A stretch of 64,000 bases of DNA from an uncultured Paracoccaceae bacterium (GTDB lineage Bacteria > Pseudomonadota > Alphaproteobacteria > Rhodobacterales > Rhodobacteraceae). The position numbers and the translations under genes are program-made. Shown here piece by piece: positions 7,807-15,986 of the stretch; within the stretch, counting starts at the first letter, position 1, and every line of letters begins with the position of its first letter. The stretch is from the NCBI GenBank assembly GCA_947493745.1, contig CANLSM010000001.1, positions 1-64,000 on the forward strand. Direction: 5' to 3'. The notes under the pieces were generated by a model that did not search any database, had not been told where the DNA came from, and was given only the letters and a program-made list of their open reading frames with translations.

Positions 7807-8880
7807 CTACTCCGCCGTCCAGTCACGCACTCCGGTGAACCCGGCGGATTGAAGTTTATCGAGATAGGCCGCCAGCATCTCGCTCCCTTGCTCGCCATTG
7901 CCGTTGAGTGTCGCGGCCCATTCCTGTGCCACATTGGGCATGGCATCTGCCCAGGCTGCCCGATCTTCGGCAGAAAGCTCGACAATCGTGCCACCGGCTT
8001 CGACATACGCATCCCTGGAGGCTGCGGCGCGGTCCATCGCGATCCCGGCGACGTGGTCGCGATAATCGATGGCCACGGCCTTGAGGACATCCTGAACCTC
8101 ACCGGGAAGCTTGGCCCAGTAATCGGCATTGACGGTGATGGTCTTGGAGTTCACCGCGCCCAGATCGGCGCGCAGCATGTAAGGCGCAACTTCGGCGATC
8201 TTGAAGGTCTTCGCCGCTTCGGGCCAGAGCATCCCGCAATCCACCAGCCCGGTTTGCAGCATGTTGTAGAAATCCGTCAGGCCGCCGCGCACGCCGGCTG
8301 CATCCTTGATGCCCTCCAGATAACGCAGGTTCAGTCCCGCCCCGGCGATCTTGCGGCCTTCGAGGTCCGCAACGGATGTCACGGTATCGCTGCAGAACAC
8401 CTGATAAGTGTCAAGAACAACGCCTGTTGCCAGGTAGACCTGGTTCTGGGCTGAAAACTCGTTTTGCATGGCTGGGTATTCGCGCGCGATCTCGTCTACC
8501 GCCTTGGCCACCGCGCGGGCATCGGATGCAACAAACGGAGTGGAGCCTGAGATACCCTGGCTCGGCAGTTTGGACGAGTGGAAGATGGTCGTGACGATAC
8601 CGATGTCACCCAAACCCAGCTGCACCCCTTCGAGAACGCCCTTGGGCTTCACGATGGAGCCGCCGTAATTCTCCTGCCAGTTCATCTTGTAGTTGCCGAC
8701 CTCGGCAAGGCGACGGTCAACTTCCGGAATGAAGAAATTCGTGAACTCCTTCACCCACAACGCACGGTCAGGATAGCCGTCGATCACGACAGCCGAGATG
8801 TTTTCCTGCGCGGCAGCGGGCAGCGCCATGGCGATCACAATGGCCGCGCCCATCAAACGGCCTTTGGTCCAGTTCTTCAT
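7807..8880 (-). CDS. dctP: TRAP transporter substrate-binding protein, DctP type
   Basis: A 357-residue periplasmic solute receptor. Residues 1-24 are a Sec signal peptide with cleavage likely after PAAA. The mature part has the DctP fold, including EGVQLGLGDIG, VADLEGRKIAGAG (the usual L-x-G-x-K-I-R region) and a ligand-contact region around QTGLVDCG. It delivers substrate to DctQM, encoded directly downstream. The ligand cannot be read from sequence, but the ring-cleavage dioxygenase in the operon points to an aromatic or dicarboxylic acid. Confidence 0.9.
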   Translation of the reverse strand: MKNWTKGRLMGAAIVIAMALPAAAQENISAVVIDGYPDRALWVKEFTNFFIPEVDRRLAEVGNYKMNWQENYGGSIVKPKGVLEGVQLGLGDIGIVTTIFHSSKLPSQGISGSTPFVASDARAVAKAVDEIAREYPAMQNEFSAQNQVYLATGVVLDTYQVFCSDTVTSVADLEGRKIAGAGLNLRYLEGIKDAAGVRGGLTDFYNMLQTGLVDCGMLWPEAAKTFKIAEVAPYMLRADLGAVNSKTITVNADYWAKLPGEVQDVLKAVAIDYRDHVAGIAMDRAAASRDAYVEAGGTIVELSAEDRAAWADAMPNVAQEWAATLNGNGEQGSEMLAAYLDKLQSAGFTGVRDWTAE

Positions 8881-8927
8881 TGTGTTTCCTCCCAGAAAGT
8901 CAGGCCTTGAGGCCTTGTCGATTTGTT

Positions 8928-9386
8928 TCAGTTGGTCTTGACCCAGTTGACCGTCAGGTCTGTCCCGGCCGCTTCAAAGAGCTTGGCGATGGCGCAGTAT
9001 TTCGCCGTTTCCACGCCTACGCGCGCCAGATCCTCCTGACTGGCGGACGTGTCGCAATTCACCGTGAGCGTGATTTCGGGAAATGGAACGTCGATCTCTT
9101 CCTCCATCAGAACGCCACGGCGGTCGAACCTGCAATCCGCGTCAATGGTGACCGTGCCAAGTTCGACACCCAGCCGATGCGCATTCTTGTGACCAATCAC
9201 GTTGGTGCAGGCAATGAGTGCCGTCATCGCGGCCTCTGTCGGCGAGGGCCCCAGATTTGTACCGCCCCGCTCGACGGGCTCGTCAATGACCACCCGAAGG
9301 TCGCGAACCGGGATTTCCGTGCGAGCATGGGTCGGACATTGTGCGGTGGCCCGGTAGGTCACGACGGTTTTCATTTTTACGGCCAC
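8928..9386 (-). CDS. OsmC family protein
   Basis: A 152-residue protein of the OsmC/Ohr fold, which includes Cys-dependent peroxidases. The family layout is clear: TNLGPSPTEAAMTALIACTNVIGH contains the first conserved Cys, and SAKYCA near residue 130 the second (KYCAIAKLF). Such proteins reduce organic hydroperoxides or act as accessory proteins in catabolic operons. It sits between the flavin reductase (13 bases upstream) and the TRAP receptor gene (47 bases downstream). A protective role during aromatic degradation is inference. Confidence 0.85.
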   Translation of the reverse strand: MAVKMKTVVTYRATAQCPTHARTEIPVRDLRVVIDEPVERGGTNLGPSPTEAAMTALIACTNVIGHKNAHRLGVELGTVTIDADCRFDRRGVLMEEEIDVPFPEITLTVNCDTSASQEDLARVGVETAKYCAIAKLFEAAGTDLTVNWVKTN

Positions 9387-9398
9387 GGCGTCACCTCC

Positions 9399-10064
9399 TC
9401 AGGCGTAGGTGCAAACTCGATTGAAGGAAAACCGGGGCAGCTTCTGGAACAGCGCCGTTTCATCCGCGTACCCGATATTGCAAAGAAAGTTGGATTTGAG
9501 GGTCGTGTCGGCAAAGAACTCCTCATCGACAATCCTGTTTGAAAAGCCGGACATGGCCCCGACGTCCAAACCGACCGCGCGCGCTGCGATCATGAGATAG
9601 GCGCCCTGCAGGGTGCCATTGCGATAGGCCGTATCGGCGACATAGTCCGCGTTGCCGTCAAACAGGTGGCGCCGGTCCTCGTGCGGGAACAGAAACGGCA
9701 ACTCCTTCCAGAAATCGAGGTCATGGGCGATGATCGCCGTGACCGGCGCGCCCATCATTTTAGGCACGTTCTGCGGTTTGAGCGACCTGGCAAGCCGTTC
9801 CTTGCCTTCAGGGCTTTTGACGAAGATGAAGCGTGCGGGCAGCGTGTTCATGCTTGTCGCCCCGTTGACCGCAATCTCGTAGACCTCTTCGAGCAACCCG
9901 TCGGGGACAGGCTTGTCGGTCCAGGCATAGTGCGACCGCGCTTCGCGCAGGATCAGGTCGATGGCATCATCCGAAAGACGCCCGATACGGCGACGCAAAT
10001 CGCGATGATCCTGTTGTGCCTGTGCGCGCCGCGCGCTCAGCTCCGTTCCAGTGGGGGCATTCAT
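9399..10064 (-). CDS. Nitroreductase-family flavoprotein, RutE-like
   Basis: A 221-residue FMN-dependent oxidoreductase resembling RutE and related malonic-semialdehyde reductases. Visible features are the N-terminal helix LILREARSHYAWTDKPV, the FMN-binding region NGATSMNTLPARFIFV, and the C-terminal GLDVGAMSGF and NFLCNIGY. It overlaps the upstream FAH-family gene by 4 bases (ATGA), so both are co-translated. Reduction of a semialdehyde or enoate made in this pathway is plausible. The malonyl-CoA synthetase encoded divergently nearby would fit a malonate-related product, but this link is inference. Confidence 0.82.
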   Translation of the reverse strand: MNAPTGTELSARRAQAQQDHRDLRRRIGRLSDDAIDLILREARSHYAWTDKPVPDGLLEEVYEIAVNGATSMNTLPARFIFVKSPEGKERLARSLKPQNVPKMMGAPVTAIIAHDLDFWKELPFLFPHEDRRHLFDGNADYVADTAYRNGTLQGAYLMIAARAVGLDVGAMSGFSNRIVDEEFFADTTLKSNFLCNIGYADETALFQKLPRFSFNRVCTYA

Positions 10065-10945
10065 TCCGCCGCTACCCTCCTGGTTGCATCTTTCTCATCA
10101 ATGACCGGGCTTGCGCAGATGCCGATGCCCTCGATCTCGATCTCGATGGTTTCGCCGGGCTTGAGCCAGCGCGGATCGGGCTTCTTGGCATGGCCGACAC
10201 CCGGCGGCGTCCCCATTGCAATCAGATCCCCCGGCTCCAATGTCGTATATTCTGAGATGGTCGCGATGACCTTGCGGACGTCCCAGATCATATTCGCAGT
10301 GTTGGAGCTTTGCAGGATCTCCGTGCCGACGCGGCTTTCAATCCTGAGCCCCGCCGCACCTTCCGGCACTTCGTCCGGCGTAACCGTGAAGGGTCCGATG
10401 GCGCCTGTGTCATCAAAGTTCTTCCCAGGCGTCCATTGATGGGTCTTGCGCTGATAGTCCCGCACCGAACCATCATTGAACACGGTATATCCAAACACAT
10501 GGTCGAGCGCGTTCTCTTCCGAGATATGCCGCCCGCCGGTTCCCACAATCAGCATCAACTCGGCCTCGTAGTCGAGCTTTTCGGAACAGGAGGGTCGCAC
10601 CATCGGCTGGCCCGCCGCCATTATCGAGTTCCTGCCGCGCATGAAGAGCGCTGGATATTCGGGAATGTCGTAACCGCCCTCCTTGATGTGATCGGTATAG
10701 TTGAGCCCCATGCAGATGATCGTGCCCGGGGTCGCAATGGGCAGTGCCGGTGTGATCGACGAGACCGGGACACTCGCGGCCCCCGCAATCTGGTCGGTCA
10801 GAGAGGCCGCGAGATCAGGTCGGGCGATCAGCCCCATCAGATCGGGGCCAACGGTAGCGTTCAGGGCGGTAATATTGACGGCACTTTCGCCGTTTACGAC
10901 AAAGACGGCCGTGCCTTCCGCAGTTTCACCCACCAGGTATTTCAT
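10061..10945 (-). CDS. Fumarylacetoacetate hydrolase (FAH) family protein
   Basis: A 294-residue enzyme of the FAH superfamily, which hydrolyses or decarboxylates acylpyruvate-type intermediates in aromatic catabolism. Visible features are IICMGLNYTDH at the domain start, the metal-binding LDYEAELMLIVG (Glu-x-Glu), GYTVFNDGSVRDYQ, KNFDDTGAIGP and MGTPPGVG. The ATG at 10945 has AAGG 9 bases upstream; the in-frame ATG at 10954 has no usable spacing. It is the first gene of the leftward operon ending with the dioxygenase. It probably acts on the ring-opened product; the substrate is not determined. Confidence 0.88.
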   Translation of the reverse strand: MKYLVGETAEGTAVFVVNGESAVNITALNATVGPDLMGLIARPDLAASLTDQIAGAASVPVSSITPALPIATPGTIICMGLNYTDHIKEGGYDIPEYPALFMRGRNSIMAAGQPMVRPSCSEKLDYEAELMLIVGTGGRHISEENALDHVFGYTVFNDGSVRDYQRKTHQWTPGKNFDDTGAIGPFTVTPDEVPEGAAGLRIESRVGTEILQSSNTANMIWDVRKVIATISEYTTLEPGDLIAMGTPPGVGHAKKPDPRWLKPGETIEIEIEGIGICASPVIDEKDATRRVAAE

Positions 10946-10956
10946 GCTTGCCATCC

Positions 10957-11002
10957 TTGTCAGTTCACTCAATTTCTGCCTACAATACGCTACTATGTCA
11001 AA
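10957..11002. promoter_or_regulatory. Divergent promoter region with an operator-like repeat
   Basis: On the + strand a sigma-70-like promoter is visible: TTGTCA at 10957-10962, an 18-base spacer, and TACAAT at 10981-10986. On the - strand TTGACA at 11001-10996 could be the -35 of the FAH operon. The 10-mer AATACGCTAC at 10984-10993 overlaps the -10 and occurs again at 11402-11411, just upstream of the GntR gene. It is therefore a candidate operator for that regulator. Confidence 0.5.
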
Positions 11003-11029
11003 TAATATCGATATTTCTTGGGGGCGTTG

Positions 11030-11416
11030 ATGGTTGCCTGGGCAGACTACAAGGCAGAGGCGCAGAAGCGGGGCGCGCTGGCACTGGAGCTTTATGTGGC
11101 ACACAGCACGCCGGCCAGGGCACCCGAAGATGTGAAGGCGTCGCTGCCCGATCACCTCGCCTATCAGGCCGAGCTTGAGCGCACCGGTCAGTTGGCCTTC
11201 GCAGGTCCGATGTCCGACGAGACAGGCGAGCACATGCAGGGCATGGGACTGATCGTCTATCGTGCAGCCGGTTTGGAAGCGGCGCGAAAGCTGGCGGAGG
11301 AAGACCCGATGCACAAAAGCGGCGCCCGTTCCTTTGTCCTGCGCCGCTGGATGATCAACGAAGGATCGCTCACCCTTTCAGTCGGGCTTTCGACAGGTGT
11401 AAATACGCTACGTTGA
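11030..11416 (+). CDS. YciI family protein
   Basis: A 128-residue protein of the YciI/muconolactone-isomerase-like ferredoxin fold. The visible core is ALALELYVAHSTPARA, then RAPEDVKASLPDHLAYQ, LAFAGPMSDETGEHMQGMGLIVYRA and AEEDPMHKSGARSF, where His and Asp residues form the family's presumed active site. The ATG at 11030 follows TTGGGGGCG. It is the first gene of the rightward group and shares a divergent promoter with the FAH operon. Members next to dioxygenases often isomerise ring-cleavage lactones, which would fit here but is inferred. Confidence 0.82.
   Translation: MVAWADYKAEAQKRGALALELYVAHSTPARAPEDVKASLPDHLAYQAELERTGQLAFAGPMSDETGEHMQGMGLIVYRAAGLEAARKLAEEDPMHKSGARSFVLRRWMINEGSLTLSVGLSTGVNTLR
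11402..11411. promoter_or_regulatory. Second copy of the AATACGCTAC operator-like motif
   Basis: The same 10-mer as at 10984-10993, here spanning the last codons of the YciI gene and lying 49 bases upstream of the GntR start. With its 5' flank it reads GTA-N7-TAC, a hyphenated inverted repeat of the general type bound by FCD-subfamily GntR proteins. Autoregulation is inferred. Confidence 0.42.
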
Positions 11417-11459
11417 CCAGAACACCGACCAGGCTCATCCGCATCGGGGACAGACGATC

Positions 11460-12125
11460 ATGAACGTCATGCTTGATACCGACGGCAAGGAAACATCGGC
11501 GACCCATGGGGCCTACCTCAAACTGCGGGAGATGATCCTGACAGGTGCCCTACCTCCGGGTGAAAAACTGAAGATCGAGCAGTTGCGCGGATTGCTGAGC
11601 ACCGGGGCAAGTCCGGTGCGTGAGGCGCTGAGCCTCCTGACATCTGACATGCTGGTGGAACGGATCGATCAGCGCGGGTTCCGGGCAGCGCCGGTTGGCA
11701 AGGCGAATTTCGAAGAGATCCTTTTGCTGCGCTGCACCCTCGAAGAAACGGCATTGCGTGCCTCTATCCGCAACGCGGATGCCGCGTGGGAAGATCGCCT
11801 TGTATTGCGCCATCATCACATGAAGAAGGCCAGTCAGCGAGATGCGCCCGACTTTGAGATCGCACACAAGGCGTTTCATATGGGATTGCTCGACAATGCG
11901 CACCTTCCGATGCTCAAGCGTTATTGCTCCCAGCTTTATGACCTCAATATCCGCTACAGATATCTTGCTGCGGGCGGACCCAGCTACCAAAAGCGCAGCA
12001 TCGCGGCCGAGCATCAGGAGATCCTTGACGCCGCTCTCGATCGCGACGCGGACGTTACAACAAAGCTCCTGATCGACCACTACCGCCGGACCGGCGAGTA
12101 TCTGAGCAGCCAGATGGAAGCCTGA
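11460..12125 (+). CDS. GntR family transcriptional regulator (FCD subfamily)
   Basis: A 221-residue DNA-binding regulator. Residues 12-75 form the winged helix-turn-helix (AYLKLREMILTGALPPGEKL, STGASPVREALSLL, RIDQRGFRAAPV). The rest is the helical FCD ligand-binding domain with LEETALRASI and metal-binding His-rich positions (AHKAFHMGLL, AEHQEILDAAL). FCD regulators usually repress catabolic genes until an acid substrate binds. Placement between the two divergent gene groups, together with the repeated AATACGCTAC motif, makes it the likely local regulator. Confidence 0.92.
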   Translation: MNVMLDTDGKETSATHGAYLKLREMILTGALPPGEKLKIEQLRGLLSTGASPVREALSLLTSDMLVERIDQRGFRAAPVGKANFEEILLLRCTLEETALRASIRNADAAWEDRLVLRHHHMKKASQRDAPDFEIAHKAFHMGLLDNAHLPMLKRYCSQLYDLNIRYRYLAAGGPSYQKRSIAAEHQEILDAALDRDADVTTKLLIDHYRRTGEYLSSQMEA

Positions 12126-12263
12126 CATGCAACGCAACCGATTTCTGGGCGATCTGCTAACGCAGCTGTTTGACCGGTATCGCACTGCAGGCAATGACAA
12201 AGTGCTCGACTTTTTCCTCTGCCTCAACAGGTTACTTGAAACCAAATGCAGGGAAAAATCAGC

Positions 12264-13763
12264 GTGACCAATATCCTCTACGACGCTTTGATTGCCCCAC
12301 ATGAGGAAAGTACAGCGTCGTTTCTCCACTGTGATGACGGCTCAACGCTGACCTACGGCGCTTTCGTGAGACGTGCCGCACAGATCGCACATGTGTTAAG
12401 AGACGCAGGCATCAGGCCCGGCGATCGTGTCGTCGTTCAGGCCCCGAAGCTGAGCGATACGATCGCGCTCTATGCCGCCGCGTTGCAGTCCGGCGCCATC
12501 TATCTGCCGCTCAATACGGCCTATACCCAGTCCGAGGTGGGCTATTTCATTTCAGATGCGCAGCCCACGGTGATCGTGTGCGACAGCACGGATGAGGCTC
12601 AGATCAGAATAATCGCCGGGGATGCTGGCGCGCGCGTCTTCACCCTCGGCGGTCGGTCAGGAGGCCTGAGCCGGGCGGCCGACGACAAGCCAGAAATCTT
12701 CCCGACCGTGGATCGTGGGCCGGATGATCTTGCAGCGCTGCTTTATACGTCGGGCACCACCGGAAGATCCAAGGGCGCAATGCTCAGCCACAACAACCTG
12801 CTGTCGAACGCCGGGGCTCTGGTTGATCTTTGGGAAATCACGCGGGAAGACCGGCTGATCCACGCCTTGCCGGTTTTTCACACGCACGGACTGTTCGTCG
12901 CGCTGAACACATCGCTTCTGGCAGGCGCACAGGTGCGGCTGATGCAGACATTCGATCTGGATGCGATCCTGAACGCGCTCCCCGGTTCGACGCTGCTGAT
13001 GGGCGTGCCGACATTTTACACCCGGTTGCTGGCGGATGATCGCTTCACCAAGGCGCTGACAGGGAACATGCGCCTGTTCGTTTCAGGGTCTGCGCCCCTT
13101 TTGGCCGATACGCATAAGGAGTTCGAGACACGCACCGGTCACCGCATCCTCGAACGCTACGGCATGACGGAGACCAACATGATCACGTCGAACCCGCTCC
13201 ACGGCGAACGCATTGCCGGCACGGTCGGCTACCCGTTGCCCGGCACGCAAGTCAGGATCACCAACCCCGAGACCGGTGAGCACTTGCCCGCAGGCGAGAT
13301 CGGAATGATCGAGGTGCGTGGTGACAACGTGTTCCGGGGCTATTGGAACATGCCCAAGAAAACCGCGGAGGAGCTGCGTGAGACAGGCTTCTTCCTGACC
13401 GGCGATTTGGGAATACAGACCGAGGATGGTCGCATCACCATCGTCGGACGCGCCAAGGACCTCATCATCTCCGGCGGATACAACATCTACCCCAAGGAGA
13501 TCGAGGACATCCTTAATGAGATCGAGGGTGTCGACGAAAGCGCGGTCTTTGGCATACCCCATCCGGACTTCGGTGAAAGTGTCGTGGCCGCAATCGTGCC
13601 GGAGCCAGGCCACTCACCGGATATGGCTGCCATCAAAGGCATCCTTGAGGCACAGCTTGCGCGGTTCAAACACCCGCGCGACTACATTCTTCTGGAAGAA
13701 TTGCCGCGCAACACGATGGGCAAAGTACAGAAGAATGTCCTCAGACAAAGCTACGCCGACTGA
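12264..13763 (+). CDS. matB: Malonyl-CoA synthetase (acyl-CoA ligase, MatB-like)
   Basis: A 499-residue adenylate-forming enzyme expected to make malonyl-CoA from malonate, ATP and CoA. The P-loop-like motif is YTSGTTGRSKGAMLSHNNL, followed by HTHGLFVALN, the A5 motif ERYGMTETNMITSNP and the A8 region TGDLGIQTEDGRITIVGRAKDLIISGG. The catalytic Lys is in PRNTMGKVQK. The pattern is closest to MatB proteins, though another short dicarboxylate or acyl substrate is possible. GTG at 12264 is chosen because AGGGA lies 9 bases upstream and the start VTNILYDAL matches the family; ATG at 12246 is the alternative. It follows gntR after 138 bases. Confidence 0.85.
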   Translation: MTNILYDALIAPHEESTASFLHCDDGSTLTYGAFVRRAAQIAHVLRDAGIRPGDRVVVQAPKLSDTIALYAAALQSGAIYLPLNTAYTQSEVGYFISDAQPTVIVCDSTDEAQIRIIAGDAGARVFTLGGRSGGLSRAADDKPEIFPTVDRGPDDLAALLYTSGTTGRSKGAMLSHNNLLSNAGALVDLWEITREDRLIHALPVFHTHGLFVALNTSLLAGAQVRLMQTFDLDAILNALPGSTLLMGVPTFYTRLLADDRFTKALTGNMRLFVSGSAPLLADTHKEFETRTGHRILERYGMTETNMITSNPLHGERIAGTVGYPLPGTQVRITNPETGEHLPAGEIGMIEVRGDNVFRGYWNMPKKTAEELRETGFFLTGDLGIQTEDGRITIVGRAKDLIISGGYNIYPKEIEDILNEIEGVDESAVFGIPHPDFGESVVAAIVPEPGHSPDMAAIKGILEAQLARFKHPRDYILLEELPRNTMGKVQKNVLRQSYAD

Positions 13764-14006
13764 GCAAACATCCCGCAGATGTCTCTGAGCGGAATACGGG
13801 CCCACCAATTCAGGTGATCCCAACCGGAGCGCCTGCGGGTCAAGCCACCCCTAGACAGGTACGGTCTGCTGAATGGTCCTGGCGTCTGCATTCGGGGCAA
13901 GCAAGATGCTCTCGTCTCCCCCCGGTTGCGATCGCCTGCATTTTACACCCTTGCTATTGTTGGAAAAACCGTTGATCCTTCGTGTCGTTGAGGGTGAGGA
14001 AACGGT
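13764..14006. other. Intergenic stretch before the glycan genes
   Basis: About 240 bases without a supported gene. Frames on either strand show no family resemblance. The right end carries AGGGTGAGGA (13991-14000), which could be the ribosome site for the GTG at 14007. No terminator with a T tract was seen after the malonyl-CoA synthetase gene. Confidence 0.4.
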
Positions 14007-14921
14007 GTGCTCTTTTCCTTGGGGGACGAAGACGGTGCTGAGGAGCACGGTCTTCGTCGTGAACTGTCTAGGGGGTCTGATCGATTTGGCATAGGCCGCA
14101 TCGAACCAATCAGCTCGAATCGGTCTCTTCCGATTTCCGCTTTTATTATCTGCAAGAACGAAGCCTCGGCTATTCGGGGATGTGTCGAAAGTCTGCGCGA
14201 CTTTCAGGAGATTGTCGTCGTGGACTCGGGTTCGACCGACGCGACGCTGGACATCCTCTCGGACCTTATCGATGAAGGCCACCCCATCAACCTGATGCAT
14301 CTGGACTGGTCGGGGTATGCAGCACAGAAACAATTTGCGCTGGAGCAATGCCGACTCGAATGGTGTTTCAGCATTGATGCCGACGAGCGGCCCGATCGCG
14401 ACCTGATCGCCTCCATAAAAAGGCTCGTGGCATCCAAGGACAACGCGGTCGGGTGGCGCATTGCGCGTCGCCCCTATCTTCTCGGTCATGGATACAGCCC
14501 GGCGAAATCGAAGGAGCGGAAAAACCTCCGGCTCATCAGACGCGGTTTCGGGGCTTTCGATCTGTCCAAGACCGTCCATGAAGGGATTGTCCCAAAGGGA
14601 CGGGTTGCGGATTGCTCGGCTGGATCGCTTCTGCATTTCACACCACATCAGATCAACGATCAGATCGCGAAGGAGATGACCTATGCGGATCTCAAGTCCG
14701 ACATGATCGTTGCGAGCGGAGAGGGCCGGACGCCCTGGCGCATGGTGTTCAACCCGCTGCTCTACTTCCTGCGGCTTTACCTTCGAAACGGTCTCTGGCG
14801 CTGTGGTTTCGCGGGCTTCATTCAGGCAACAAAGGGGTCGATCTACTCCTTTCTGACCGAGGCGAATGTCTACCAGAAGCGCAAGATGCTGACGACGCAA
14901 ACCGAGGATCGCGAACCGTAA
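14007..14921 (+). CDS. Glycosyltransferase family 2 (WaaE/KdtX-like)
   Basis: A 304-residue cytoplasmic glycosyltransferase of GT-A fold. The recognisable domain begins at about residue 42: ISAFIICKNEASAIRGCVESL, then EIVVVDSGSTDAT, and the metal-binding SIDADERPD. The later VHEGIVPKG and HQINDQIAKEMTYADLKS match WaaE-type transferases that decorate LPS core. The first 40 residues are not family-like and span a strong DNA hairpin (14025-14058). The GTG start at 14007 has a good ribosome site, but no ATG, GTG or TTG lies between the hairpin and the domain. The start is therefore uncertain. The GT4 gene follows after one base. Confidence 0.82.
   Translation: MLFSLGDEDGAEEHGLRRELSRGSDRFGIGRIEPISSNRSLPISAFIICKNEASAIRGCVESLRDFQEIVVVDSGSTDATLDILSDLIDEGHPINLMHLDWSGYAAQKQFALEQCRLEWCFSIDADERPDRDLIASIKRLVASKDNAVGWRIARRPYLLGHGYSPAKSKERKNLRLIRRGFGAFDLSKTVHEGIVPKGRVADCSAGSLLHFTPHQINDQIAKEMTYADLKSDMIVASGEGRTPWRMVFNPLLYFLRLYLRNGLWRCGFAGFIQATKGSIYSFLTEANVYQKRKMLTTQTEDREP
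14025..14058. other. Long stem-loop at the start of the GT2 gene
   Basis: GACGAAGAC (14025-14033) pairs with GTCTTCGTC (14050-14058). A single G/G mismatch follows, then GTGCT (14035-14039) pairs with AGCAC (14044-14048) around the loop GAGG. There is no T tract after it, so it is not a typical terminator. It falls inside the first codons of the GT2 frame, shortly after the proposed start, where it could occlude translation or serve as a regulator site. Confidence 0.6.
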
Positions 14922-14922
14922 T

Positions 14923-15969
14923 ATGACAGATCCTTTGAAGGTGCTGCATCTCCATTTCGGTCGTGATGGCGGGGCAGAGCGGTTTTTTGTGAACCTTGTA
15001 AACGGGCTTGCGCGGCGGGGTGTCGAACAGAAAACGGTCATGCGTCCGGACCGGGTCTGGCGCCCGATGATCGACGGATCGACGGAGATCATGGAGAGCC
15101 ATTTCCGCAATCTGTCCCTCGACAGATTGCTGCTTCCCGGCAAGGTCCGGCGATTGTCAGCCAGATGGCAACCCGACGCGATGCTGGCCTGGACCCCAAA
15201 GGGATGCCGGTTGATGACGCCGCGCGCGGGATGCGTTCTGGCCGCCAGACTTGGGGACTATCCACATGCGCTCAAGCGATTTCTGGGCGTGGATGTGCTG
15301 GTCGCCAACACGCCCGATATCATTGAGCGCATGAAAAAGCTTGGCTGGTCAAAGCGAACCGAGGTCATCTCCAACTTCACATCTCTGGAGCCGGTTGCAC
15401 CTGTTTCCCGAGAGGCACTTGGCATTGATGCCGGTGCGCATCTGATCGTCTCAATCGGGCGATTTGTGAAGCGCAAAGGGTTCGACACGCTTCTGCGCGC
15501 TGTTCAAAAGATGCCTGACGCTCATCTGGTACTCGTGGGCAGTGGTGAGGAGCAAGAGGCACTGCAGGCCCTCGCAATCGAGCTCGATATTGCAGAGCGT
15601 GTTCAAATGACCGGTTGGAAGTCCGACCCGCGCCCCTATATCGCCGCCTGCGATACCTTCGTGCTTCCCTCCCGGCACGAGCCACTGGGGAACGCAGTTC
15701 TGGAGGCATGGGCGCAGGGCAAGCCCGTCGTCGCCACGCGAAGCGAAGGCCCCTCATGGTTCATGGAGGACGGGCGCGACGGTCTTCTGGTGGAAATAGG
15801 AAACGACATGCAGATGGCCGAGGCCTGTGCATCTCTGCGTCGCAATTCCGATCTCCGCAGAACGGTGATCGAGGGCGGATACAAGACGCTCCGCCACACT
15901 TTCTCCGAAGACGCCATCCTCGATCAGTACATAGCCCTTATCGGATCGGGCAGGCGAGCGGCGGGCTGA
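14923..15969 (+). CDS. Glycosyltransferase family 4
   Basis: A 348-residue GT-B glycosyltransferase. The N-terminal half has the acceptor-side motif LHLHFGRDGGAERFFVNL. The C-terminal half has the donor-binding signature IVSIGRFVKRKGFDTLLRA, and LPSRHEPLGNAVLEAWAQGKPVVAT, which contains the Glu-x7-Glu motif of GT4 retaining enzymes. It starts one base after the GT2 gene, so the two are an operon. It probably adds a sugar during LPS core or another surface glycan's synthesis. It converges on the epimerase gene at 15987. Confidence 0.88.
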   Translation: MTDPLKVLHLHFGRDGGAERFFVNLVNGLARRGVEQKTVMRPDRVWRPMIDGSTEIMESHFRNLSLDRLLLPGKVRRLSARWQPDAMLAWTPKGCRLMTPRAGCVLAARLGDYPHALKRFLGVDVLVANTPDIIERMKKLGWSKRTEVISNFTSLEPVAPVSREALGIDAGAHLIVSIGRFVKRKGFDTLLRAVQKMPDAHLVLVGSGEEQEALQALAIELDIAERVQMTGWKSDPRPYIAACDTFVLPSRHEPLGNAVLEAWAQGKPVVATRSEGPSWFMEDGRDGLLVEIGNDMQMAEACASLRRNSDLRRTVIEGGYKTLRHTFSEDAILDQYIALIGSGRRAAG

Positions 15970-15986
15970 GACGCCCGCCCACTACA

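Noticed and set aside
7669-8454. Long + strand frame opposite dctQ and dctP
   Set aside because: It is the antisense shadow of two clear transporter genes in G+C-rich DNA.
14025-14058. Hairpin as terminator of the malonyl-CoA synthetase gene
   Set aside because: It is 260 bases downstream and has no T tract; it is kept only as an unexplained structure at the GT2 start.
13851-15143. 430-codon leftward frame across the GT2 and GT4 genes
   Set aside because: It lies antisense to two recognisable glycosyltransferases and has no family resemblance of its own.
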